Source: Govanella sp037189785 (GTDB lineage: Bacteria > Pseudomonadota > Alphaproteobacteria > Sphingomonadales > Govanellaceae). Taken from it: a stretch of DNA of 5,637 bases. Of the stretch, positions 1 through 5,625 are shown piece after piece. Both the position numbers and the translations under genes were made by a program. The stretch lies in NCBI GenBank assembly GCA_037189785.1, contig JBBCIP010000021.1:1-5637 (forward strand). The letters run 5' to 3'. The notes under the pieces are model-generated. The model was not told the origin of the DNA. It worked only from the letters and a program-made list of their open reading frames with translations, and ran no database searches. Each line of letters opens with the position of its first letter. Within the stretch, counting starts at the first letter, position 1.

Positions 1-80
1 CCCAACCGATGGGCGCTTACAGTTGCGGGGGCAGCTCTGGCTTTGCCACAAAGGGCGCACCATATTCCCGACACCTAAAA
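1..80 (-). promoter_or_regulatory. Cobalamin (B12) riboswitch, 5' half, cut by the left window edge
   Basis: Read on the minus strand, this stretch carries the conserved core of the cobalamin riboswitch in the right order. There is a GGTG at 72-75, then GGGAATATGGTGCG at 56-69, then GCTGCCCCCGCAACTGTAA at 17-35. The last block, with its invariant CCCCGCAACTGTAA, is diagnostic. The 3' half, including the B12 box (consensus GCCAGGAGACC) and the expression platform, must lie beyond position 1. The RNA reads leftward, so it controls a gene outside the window; in this family that is usually a cobalamin synthesis or uptake gene, repressed when adenosylcobalamin or a related cobalamin binds. The 5' boundary is approximate and was set from the predicted transcription start. 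The spacer between the first GGTG and GGGAA is unusually short. Confidence 0.88.
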
Positions 81-88
81 CACGACAA

Positions 89-117
89 GCAATATCCGGT
101 CCCGGCTCAAGCGTCAA
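89..117 (-). promoter_or_regulatory. Probable sigma70 promoter of the riboswitch transcript
   Basis: On the minus strand TTGACG (112-117, five of six bases matching the -35 consensus) is followed after exactly 17 bases by TATTGC (89-94, a weak -10 with three matches). Transcription would start near 81-83, only a few bases before the first conserved riboswitch block. That position is what one expects for a B12-controlled leader and is the main reason for the call. The promoter lies in the gap after the phosphatase stop codon, so the downstream B12-controlled gene could have its own transcript even if the phosphatase message reads through. No terminator hairpin is visible between the phosphatase and this promoter. 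Confidence 0.45.
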
Positions 118-142
118 CAAAGACCATGAGGATATTTTATAA

Positions 143-730
143 CTATCTGATTCTATTTATAAAATCGACACGGACGCCCTGGTTGGCAAATGTTGTTACC
201 CGGCTCACGGATAGGGGCTCGATCATATAGCGTAATACATCGGCTGCCGGATATCCGAGGAGAACCGCCAAAGCGGCACGGATCGTTCCAGCATGACACA
301 CTAAAACCACCGCCCCATCTTGAACGCGGTTTTCAATATTTTTGATAACGCCCGCGACGCGGGTTATAAGCGCTTTAAAACTTTCTCCTTGAGGAGGCGT
401 ATGATCTGCGAGCTGCTCGAGACCGTTGATCGGGGGAAAATCAACGTCATCATAAGATTTTCCCTCCCAAGCCCCAAAATTTTGTTCGCGCAGATCATCA
501 CTCGTTTCAACTGAACCGGGCGTCCAGCCTGAAAGCGTGATCTTAGCCAAGGTTTGTTGAGCCCGAAGCGAAGAACTGACGAAAACGGCTCCATTGTTGG
601 GAAGCAGCCCATGAATATCATTCAGTTTTTCGGCAGGCAGGGCCAGAATCGATTTTTCCAGCCAGCCACAATAATAACCATGCGCATCCGTTGGCGCGTG
701 ACGCACCAAATACCATTCAATAGTCGACAT
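143..730 (-). CDS. cobC: Histidine phosphatase family protein, probable alpha-ribazole phosphatase (CobC-like)
   Basis: A 195-aa cytosolic enzyme of the histidine phosphatase (phosphoglycerate mutase-like) superfamily. Visible motifs: the catalytic LVRHAPT near the N-terminus (R10, H11 the phospho-accepting histidine), SSLRAQQT with the second phosphate-binding arginine R56, the acid region LREQNFGAWEG (E82), PPQGESF around 112-118, and VCHAGTIRAAL with the second catalytic histidine H146. An RHAPT rather than RHGET motif, the FGAWEG block and the length of about 200 aa fit the CobC-type phosphatases that remove phosphate from alpha-ribazole-5'-phosphate (or adenosylcobalamin-5'-phosphate) in the late nucleotide-loop steps of cobalamin assembly. 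The cobalamin riboswitch just downstream supports this role, but other small-molecule phosphatases of the family cannot be excluded. The ATG start is fixed by an in-frame TAA two codons upstream; a weak AGG lies six bases before it. It follows the regulator gene by 98 bp without a clear terminator, so co-transcription is possible. Confidence 0.75.
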   Translation of the reverse strand: MSTIEWYLVRHAPTDAHGYYCGWLEKSILALPAEKLNDIHGLLPNNGAVFVSSSLRAQQTLAKITLSGWTPGSVETSDDLREQNFGAWEGKSYDDVDFPPINGLEQLADHTPPQGESFKALITRVAGVIKNIENRVQDGAVVLVCHAGTIRAALAVLLGYPAADVLRYMIEPLSVSRVTTFANQGVRVDFINRIR

Positions 731-828
731 TCGTTACCTGTCCCAAGCGACCGCCCATCTCATCTTTCACGGCAGCGAGCCTATCCAGGCCGGAACAATA
801 AATCCAGCCCAGAAATAGGGACGAGGTC

Positions 829-3597
829 TTAAATAATCAGCATTTCCCGTGCTTTGGAAATGGCTTGAGACCGGCTGGCAACACCCAACTTCTCATTGAT
901 TTTCTTGCGGTGAGTTTTGACCGTCCCTTCAGAAATGGCCAGACGAAAAGCAATTTCCTTTGTCGCAAAGCCCTCTGCAATCAACGCAATAATTTCCGTT
1001 TCCCGGGGACTGAGGACAAATGTGCCGTCTGCGTTGCCGGATCGGCGGCCTGCACTTCTATATCTTAACGCCAGGGCCGTATCACCTTCTTCCGCTTCTC
1101 TGAGTGCTTTGTTGACAAAGGTCAGCACTCGGCGCGGCACACTCCGCCCATTCCGGATCGACCAATCAAACACTTCCAATATTTCAGTCCGATGATTCAA
1201 GGTGCGCCGGATCAAACTACCTTCAATGCTTAATTCCAAACCTTCCACCATATGCTCGAAAGCCGCATTGTAGCGCCTGAGATGGAAAGCTGTCTGCATG
1301 GCCATCATACGGAAAGTAAAGCGCAGGCGAATATCCGCCTCTTCTAAATATGACTTATTGATCCTTTCAAGATACCCGCTGGCTTCACGGAACCGCCCGA
1401 GTTCAATCATCAATCGCGAACACTCTAATAACGCCGGAGTCTGCATGCGGAACTGCCACACACGGTCTTCACCATCTGCCGGTACCAGCATTTCTTGAAA
1501 TTCAGGGTGTTCAAAAAGCTCCGTCGCTTTCCGCAATTGTCGCGCACGTGTTTTTTCCCGTAACCGCAATATTCTGACAAACTGCAGAAGTCGCGGCAAA
1601 TTACGTTGCTTTGCTAAAGACTCGGCTGAAGAGAAATAAGGCAGCACAGCGTCCAGACCTTGTGTGATGCCCAACAGCGCCGTAACAGTCCCATATGCAG
1701 TTGCATAGAGTTCTAGCCACCCGTTGACCGTCGGCAACTTCTCAAATATAGCCTCGATAAGCTCTTGTGCTTTGGGCAGATCATTACTTTCGTAATATAA
1801 TTCTGCACGAAAAACCTGAGCGATCAGCGTTTCATACTTATCGTGAATCATACGCCCTTTGGTAAGGCGATACGAATCTTCATAATGAAGGGTTGCTTCT
1901 TTCCACCGCCCCAAAGCCATGGCTGCATTGCCGTTCTGACAATGTAAAAAGAACGCAACATGAATTGCTTGATTATTGCGCATTTTATTGAGACCAATAT
2001 CACAAATCGTTGACGCCTCCTCAAAGCGTCCCAGACTGATATAGGCTAGCGCAAGCAATGTCCCAATACCGCCCCCCAGAACCGGATCGACATCTATGTA
2101 TTTAGAGAATTGATTTTCTAAATTTTCGAGTTCCAGCGGTGTGATGGGGCGATCATCTGATGCATTTATCATCACCTGAACAAGGTAAGCAAATCCCGAC
2201 ACTAAATTTGCATCAACGGTCTGTTCAAATTTTGTAAAATCATTGGTTATCTGACGCATTTTTTCAAATGCCAACCGCGATTCACCATGTTGTCCTTTAC
2301 GCAACCGGAAATATATCTGGTTAAGACACGCAACGGGATACTTGCTAACAAGTTCGATCGGCAGAAGCGGCGTCGCTAATGATGCTTGATCTTCCTGCAT
2401 TTCGATTTGGATGGTGCCGCTTTTCTCCATAATCCCAGCAGCATAAAGATCATCGTCTAATTTTTGCACATGGTGCATCGCCTCGATCGCATAACCGTGA
2501 CGTTGGAACCATTCCGTCGCAAATCGTTCCAATTCCTGCAAACGATACGGTGATATTGAATATAACAAACGGCGAAGATAGTGCCCGAAAACAGGATGAA
2601 ACTCCATCCATTGAGGGTCGCCTTCAACTGTGCGGACAAACAAGCCCATACGTAAAATTGACGATATACGCTGCCATGAACACTGACGCCCAGGAATATC
2701 AGCGAGTATTTCCGGCGAGAATAAATTAATAACACTCGCTTCCATCAAATCACGCAATGTTTCTTCAGGAACATTACGGCAGACTTCCGATTCAAAATAA
2801 TCCGCCAGCCCCGTCGGCAGAATGACGTCACGACCTGGTTTGTCCAAATATCGTTTTGCAGCTGCGGTATCCATTGCCATAAACCGCAATCCCGCAGGCC
2901 ATCCATGCATTAAACTATTCAAAACCTCCACATCCGCCCGGACCCAAGACGAGCCCAACATTTCATAGGCTTCATTGTCTGATAGACGCAAATCGGACAA
3001 CGTGAGTTCTTTGACGACGCCGCGCAAACGCCCGTCGTGAAGATGAAGTCCCGTCGTGTGACGAGCAGCAACATAAAGTGTTGTGTTTTCTGGCAAGCCG
3101 AGAATAAACATATCCAACAAGCCAAGACAGATCGGATCCGTTATTTTGTCGATGCCATCCAAAAAGATATGTGATCTCACACCACGATTTAAACGACTAC
3201 GCAGTTCACCATTGATACGCCATATATCTGATATATGGTCTTTGGCATTCGAGAAATCGGGATCGGACAATAAATCTGGCGCATAGGCCAGTATCATGTT
3301 TCTTTGCAGATTAACAGGATCATTATCTTCATACGAAAGAGACAACCACCCCGTATGCACCGACAAGCTCGATAAGTAAGAATAATGTTGGGCTAGGATG
3401 GCTGTTTTACCATACCCGGGCGGGGCAATGAGCAACCATGTAACATCATCTATACTCGACAAACGCTGATGTAATTCCGTTCGATTAATAAAAGGATCCA
3501 GAAAACGCGGAGGAACCGTTTTATGGGGAATCTGCGCTGCCTTCCGATCTGCTTTTACGCGCAGAGGATGGACTTTCGGACCCTGATACTCTGTCAC
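829..3597 (-). CDS. MalT-type (LAL family) LuxR transcriptional regulator with STAND ATPase and TPR-like region
   Basis: A 922-aa regulator with the full architecture of large ATP-binding LuxR-family activators (MalT, AcoK, AlkS). The N-terminal NTPase has a Walker A APPGYGKT at 58-65, a Walker B HIFLDGID at 143-150 and a sensor-like YVAARH at 175-180. The HGWPAGLRF (231-239) and EFHPVFGHYLRRLL (332-345) blocks typical of the MalT group follow. Residues from about 400 to 830 are helical and repeat-rich (for example LALAYISLGRFEEAS and NAAMALGRWKEA), as in the ligand-sensing TPR-like domain. The C-terminal GerE-type helix-turn-helix spans 862-920, with LSPRETEII, ATKEIAFRLAISEGTVKTH and KLGVASRSQA well conserved. 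In the family, ATP and an inducer drive multimerisation and activation; the ligand here is unknown. The start is GTG with a strong GGAGG eight bases upstream, and an in-frame TAG just before it excludes a longer form. Length is close to MalT (about 900 aa), with no sign of truncation. The downstream-oriented position behind an oxygenase gene suggests it may control that gene. Confidence 0.92.
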   Translation of the reverse strand: MTEYQGPKVHPLRVKADRKAAQIPHKTVPPRFLDPFINRTELHQRLSSIDDVTWLLIAPPGYGKTAILAQHYSYLSSLSVHTGWLSLSYEDNDPVNLQRNMILAYAPDLLSDPDFSNAKDHISDIWRINGELRSRLNRGVRSHIFLDGIDKITDPICLGLLDMFILGLPENTTLYVAARHTTGLHLHDGRLRGVVKELTLSDLRLSDNEAYEMLGSSWVRADVEVLNSLMHGWPAGLRFMAMDTAAAKRYLDKPGRDVILPTGLADYFESEVCRNVPEETLRDLMEASVINLFSPEILADIPGRQCSWQRISSILRMGLFVRTVEGDPQWMEFHPVFGHYLRRLLYSISPYRLQELERFATEWFQRHGYAIEAMHHVQKLDDDLYAAGIMEKSGTIQIEMQEDQASLATPLLPIELVSKYPVACLNQIYFRLRKGQHGESRLAFEKMRQITNDFTKFEQTVDANLVSGFAYLVQVMINASDDRPITPLELENLENQFSKYIDVDPVLGGGIGTLLALAYISLGRFEEASTICDIGLNKMRNNQAIHVAFFLHCQNGNAAMALGRWKEATLHYEDSYRLTKGRMIHDKYETLIAQVFRAELYYESNDLPKAQELIEAIFEKLPTVNGWLELYATAYGTVTALLGITQGLDAVLPYFSSAESLAKQRNLPRLLQFVRILRLREKTRARQLRKATELFEHPEFQEMLVPADGEDRVWQFRMQTPALLECSRLMIELGRFREASGYLERINKSYLEEADIRLRFTFRMMAMQTAFHLRRYNAAFEHMVEGLELSIEGSLIRRTLNHRTEILEVFDWSIRNGRSVPRRVLTFVNKALREAEEGDTALALRYRSAGRRSGNADGTFVLSPRETEIIALIAEGFATKEIAFRLAISEGTVKTHRKKINEKLGVASRSQAISKAREMLII

Positions 3598-3605
3598 AGT
3601 CTAAT

Positions 3606-3610
3606 CCTCC
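3606..3610 (-). promoter_or_regulatory. Ribosome binding site deciding the GTG start of the LAL regulator
   Basis: GGAGG on the minus strand, eight bases before the GTG at 3595-3597. It is the strongest Shine-Dalgarno sequence in the window and supports GTG rather than a later internal ATG as the start. Confidence 0.8.
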
Positions 3611-3625
3611 AAACTATCGATCGTC

Positions 3626-3637
3626 AGTGTTAACACT
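3626..3637. promoter_or_regulatory. 12-bp perfect palindrome upstream of the regulator gene, candidate operator
   Basis: AGTGTTAACACT is self-complementary over all 12 bases and lies 29 bp before the GTG start of the LAL regulator gene, within its short leader region. A palindrome here could be the operator of a dimeric regulator. Its half GTGTT also forms part of the GGTGTTCTTG word found upstream of the oxygenase and the DJ-1 gene. I could not place a convincing -35/-10 pair around it, so its function is inferred only from position and symmetry. Confidence 0.35.
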
Positions 3638-3665
3638 TATCTATTTGTTGACAGATCGGCAGCAT

Positions 3666-3710
3666 AAAAAAACCGCCTATTGCGTTTCTATCGGCGCTTA
3701 GGCGGTTTTA
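3666..3710 (-). terminator. Rho-independent terminator after the DJ-1/PfpI gene
   Basis: Arms AAAACCGCCTA (3669-3679) and TAGGCGGTTTT (3699-3709) pair perfectly over 11 bp, and an inner GCG/CGC pairing extends the stem. In the minus-strand transcript the stem is followed by a run of seven U residues (complement of the A-run at 3666-3672). It lies about 30 bp after the stop of the DJ-1/PfpI gene and before the regulator leader, so it separates the oxygenase/DJ-1 unit from the regulator gene. The other strand also shows a T-rich tail (TTTTATTATAA), so it could work in both directions, although no plus-strand gene needs it. Confidence 0.88.
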
Positions 3711-3741
3711 TTATAAACTTATAGAAGAATACTGTCGAGCG

Positions 3742-4446
3742 TTAAGCCGGTATTTTTGCAGCTTCCAGCGCAACGACTATGGTCTTGACTAATAAAGCTG
3801 CAGATGCAGGGTTCTGGCCGGTAACAATATTACCGTCTTGCACCACATGTTCAGCGAACGGTTCTGCCGCTTTGCTATAGTGCGCGCCAAGTTCGACCAT
3901 ACGACTTTCCGGCAAGACCGGCACAATTTTATCATAAGTGGTTATTTCTTCTTCGGCATTGCTAATGCCGGTTACTTTTTTACCTTGCAACAAAGCTGCG
4001 CCATCTTTGGTCTTGGCCGTAGTCAAGGCCAGAACACCATGGCAAACACCCGCAACAATACCATCCCGACGATCTACGGTTTCAACAAATGACTTTACAA
4101 TAGAACTTGCTGGAAAATCCCAAGCCGTACCGGCGCCACCGACAAAATAAACACCGGCATAAATGGAGACATCGACTGTATCCAACGCCGGTGAATTTTT
4201 AATCTTGGCCTGGGCCGCACTGTCCGCCAGAAACCGCTCGCCAGCTGCTGTGAGCCACGGCGCCTCCAAGCTCGCTGGATCCACCGGTGCCACGCCCGCC
4301 TTGATAGATACGATATCAGCATCATATCCACCATCAACAAAAACATAGTAAGCCGCAGCAAGTTCTTCCAACCACGTCCCAGTTTTACCACCCGTATCCC
4401 CTAATGCATCATGGGACGTTAAAACAAACAAAACTTTCTTGCTCAT
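3742..4446 (-). CDS. DJ-1/PfpI superfamily protein, Hsp31/glyoxalase III-like (type 1 glutamine amidotransferase fold)
   Basis: A 234-aa cytosolic protein of the DJ-1/PfpI superfamily. From the N-terminus: MSKKVLFVLTSH (first beta strand), the TGTWLEELAAAYYVF block with a conserved glutamate at 27-28, DIVSIKAG.APVDPASL (44-60), FVGGAGTAWDFP (101-112), the nucleophile elbow AGVCHGVLAL with C135 and H136, SNAEEE (162-167), and a C-terminal DGNIVTGQNPAS (205-215). This order matches the yeast Hsp31-like group, whose members convert methylglyoxal to lactate without glutathione or act as chaperones/deglycases. One position differs: the usual GGHG reads GGAG (A105). An upstream in-frame GTG at 4522-4524 would add 26 residues, but these are encoded inside the intergenic hairpin and do not resemble the family. 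The ATG at 4444-4446 has an AGGA nine bases upstream. The gene follows the oxygenase by 95 bp and ends at a strong terminator. The enzymatic activity is inferred from the family. Confidence 0.9.
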   Translation of the reverse strand: MSKKVLFVLTSHDALGDTGGKTGTWLEELAAAYYVFVDGGYDADIVSIKAGVAPVDPASLEAPWLTAAGERFLADSAAQAKIKNSPALDTVDVSIYAGVYFVGGAGTAWDFPASSIVKSFVETVDRRDGIVAGVCHGVLALTTAKTKDGAALLQGKKVTGISNAEEEITTYDKIVPVLPESRMVELGAHYSKAAEPFAEHVVQDGNIVTGQNPASAALLVKTIVVALEAAKIPA

Positions 4447-4455
4447 ACAATAATT

Positions 4456-4459
4456 TCCT
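4456..4459 (-). promoter_or_regulatory. Ribosome binding site deciding the start of the DJ-1/PfpI gene
   Basis: AGGA on the minus strand nine bases before the ATG at 4444-4446. It supports the 234-aa form over the longer 260-aa reading, which would begin with a GTG buried in the stem of the intergenic inverted repeat and has no good ribosome binding site. Confidence 0.6.
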
Positions 4460-4484
4460 AAATTCAAATTTGATATGCGGTTAT

Positions 4485-4529
4485 GATAGTGTTCTTGATT
4501 CCCTTTATTCAGAATCAAGAACACCTATC
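4485..4529. repeat. Long inverted repeat (hairpin) between the oxygenase and DJ-1 genes
   Basis: GTGTTCTTGATTC (4489-4501) and GAATCAAGAACAC (4512-4524) are perfect 13-bp inverted copies around a 10-base loop. Four more pairs, GATA (4485-4488) with TATC (4526-4529), extend the stem to 17 bp with one unpaired C at 4525. It occupies nearly half of the 95-bp gap. In the minus-strand RNA no U-run follows, so it is not a classical intrinsic terminator. It could be a transcript-processing or 3'-end stabilising hairpin that sets different levels for the two genes, or a double operator, because each arm contains the AGAACAC word seen upstream of the oxygenase. The structure is certain, the role is not. 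Confidence 0.8.
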
Positions 4530-4541
4530 CCATGATTTTTC

Positions 4542-5570
4542 TTAGCTAATAAATTCGCGAGACGGATGAGCGCGCGGATAATTGCGCACGATATCCAACC
4601 AACGCGCCAACGTCGTATCGCCTTTGGTCAAAGTTCCCGGCTTATAATGAATACTATCAAGAATCGGCTTGTCTTCTGCAGCCGTCCGGCCCAGAAGTTC
4701 TGCACCAAAATTTAAGCACTGCTCAACACGCTCGTCATCTTCCGGTGTGCCGTTGCTTTTCTTGACGGCAATGGCCAAGAATACTTCATGTGTTCCAGGA
4801 CGCGGGCAGGAAAATCCGGCTTGCACACCCATCCACCAATCATTCACCAGGCCTTCTTGGAAGAATGTCGATGTTCCACGAATACCGAAACTCCAGGCAA
4901 GGCTCTCCCCTTTCTGATGGGTGGCCTCGATACTCATCCGAAATCCATACGGTTGCCATTCGACCAGATCATGAGGATCAGGCGCTTTAAAGCGTATGCC
5001 GTGCACGGCTTTAATATGTTGGATATCAGGAGTATTGGCCGCGAATATCCAAGGATCACAGGTATAAAGGTCGGTTTTAAAAGGACGGAATTCTAGGTCT
5101 TCGTCTTTGAACTCAAGATCAAACAAGTCCCACAATGGCTCTTCGCCATTGAATACCCATACAATGCCGTAGCGTTCGATGACCGGGAATATAAACAAGC
5201 ACGCAACGGGTGGCGGTGGATCACCAACGCCGGTCTTAACGCACCAACCATCTTGATCATATTCCCATTTATGGAACGCACATTGGATGTTATTACCGAT
5301 CACCGTTCCCACAGAAAGATCGGCGCCGACGTGGGGGCAATAGGCGCTCATAACTTTGGCTTCGCCATTTTCACCGCGAAAAACGACAACACGGCCATCT
5401 AAAAAGTTACGACCGATCACCGTTCCTTGCGGGACTTCAGACGACAATGCAATGGGAAACCATGTTTGACTGAAGACACCATTGTCTCCTTCCATAGGAA
5501 TTGGATTGACATAGCGCTTCCGTATTCTATTACGGCGGCGAGGCGCTATGGTTTCTGTAGTATCTTGCAT
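4542..5570 (-). CDS. Rieske (2Fe-2S) ring-hydroxylating oxygenase, alpha subunit
   Basis: A 342-aa oxygenase component of a Rieske non-haem iron oxygenase, which inserts oxygen into aromatic, steroid or similar substrates using electrons from a reductase. The N-terminal Rieske domain (about 30-140) binds the 2Fe-2S cluster through C78-P-H80 and C97-x2-H100, separated by the usual 16 residues. The catalytic domain has the mononuclear iron motif NTPDIQHIKAVH, with D182 as likely bridging residue and H185 and H190 as ligands; the third ligand is probably D300 in AAEDKPIL. The EDKPI...GD..L.RW tail resembles single-component alpha subunits such as the KshA/VanA type, but the substrate cannot be read. 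Residues 9-20 are strikingly basic (PRRRNRIRKR). No beta subunit, ferredoxin or reductase gene is in the window. ATG at 5568-5570 was chosen because GGAG precedes it by six bases; a GTG four codons upstream is also open but has no good ribosome binding site. Confidence 0.92.
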   Translation of the reverse strand: MQDTTETIAPRRRNRIRKRYVNPIPMEGDNGVFSQTWFPIALSSEVPQGTVIGRNFLDGRVVVFRGENGEAKVMSAYCPHVGADLSVGTVIGNNIQCAFHKWEYDQDGWCVKTGVGDPPPPVACLFIFPVIERYGIVWVFNGEEPLWDLFDLEFKDEDLEFRPFKTDLYTCDPWIFAANTPDIQHIKAVHGIRFKAPDPHDLVEWQPYGFRMSIEATHQKGESLAWSFGIRGTSTFFQEGLVNDWWMGVQAGFSCPRPGTHEVFLAIAVKKSNGTPEDDERVEQCLNFGAELLGRTAAEDKPILDSIHYKPGTLTKGDTTLARWLDIVRNYPRAHPSREFIS

Positions 5571-5576
5571 TGTCGT

Positions 5577-5580
5577 CTCC
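5577..5580 (-). promoter_or_regulatory. Ribosome binding site deciding the ATG start of the Rieske oxygenase
   Basis: GGAG on the minus strand six bases before the ATG at 5568-5570. It overlaps the alternative GTG codon at 5580-5582, which argues against that upstream start. Confidence 0.65.
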
Positions 5581-5583
5581 ACT

Positions 5584-5625
5584 CACGAACACTTTAAATT
5601 AAAACGAAACTTTCCCAAGAACACC
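5584..5625 (-). repeat. Direct repeat pair, candidate regulator boxes upstream of the oxygenase
   Basis: On the coding strand GGTGTTCTTG (5616-5625) and AGTGTTCGTG (5584-5593) agree at eight of ten positions in the same orientation, 32 bp apart, about three helical turns. The first is identical over ten bases to 4516-4525 upstream of the DJ-1 gene. LAL-type regulators such as MalT bind short directly repeated boxes, so these are candidate sites for the nearby regulator. The core GTGTTC is short enough to recur by chance, and it also occurs inside coding sequence near 1418 and 2680. Confidence 0.35.
5591..5618 (-). promoter_or_regulatory. Possible promoter of the Rieske oxygenase gene
   Basis: On the minus strand TTGGGA (5613-5618) and TAAAGT (5591-5596) stand 16 bases apart and match the sigma70 -35 and -10 consensus at four of six positions each, in an AT-rich spacer. 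Transcription would begin about 15-20 bases before the start codon. Two copies of a related word, GGTGTTCTTG (5616-5625) and AGTGTTCGTG (5584-5593), lie over the -35 and just after the -10, spaced 32 bp apart. A weak promoter with direct repeats would suit control by a regulator, but this is inferred from sequence only. Confidence 0.3.

Noticed and set aside
788..809. Small hairpin GGCTGG/CCGGCC after the regulator stop as a terminator
   Set aside because: Only six pairs including one G-U, with no U-run after it in the minus-strand RNA; insufficient to call a terminator.
719..826. An open minus-strand frame of about 35 codons between the regulator and the phosphatase (reads as LFLGWIYCSGLDRL... 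to VTNVDY)
   Set aside because: It lacks an ATG before its last third, has no ribosome binding site, runs into the phosphatase start and matches no family I recognise; an open stretch this short is expected by chance.
3649..3672. TTGACA on the plus strand as the -35 of a rightward promoter
   Set aside because: No acceptable -10 at the right spacing and no plus-strand gene downstream; the region after it is the terminator stem.
4447..4524. A 26-residue N-terminal extension of the DJ-1/PfpI protein from a GTG at 4522-4524
   Set aside because: The extension is encoded by the intergenic inverted repeat, has no good ribosome binding site and does not resemble the family; the ATG at 4446 with AGGA is better.
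4788..5096. Plus-strand open frames of about 60-100 codons opposite the oxygenase, DJ-1, regulator and phosphatase genes
   Set aside because: They are antisense shadows of genes with clear family motifs and show no domain or ribosome binding site of their own.
5571..5582. A GTG start four codons upstream for the Rieske oxygenase
   Set aside because: The GGAG ribosome binding site overlaps this GTG and is well spaced for the downstream ATG at 5570.
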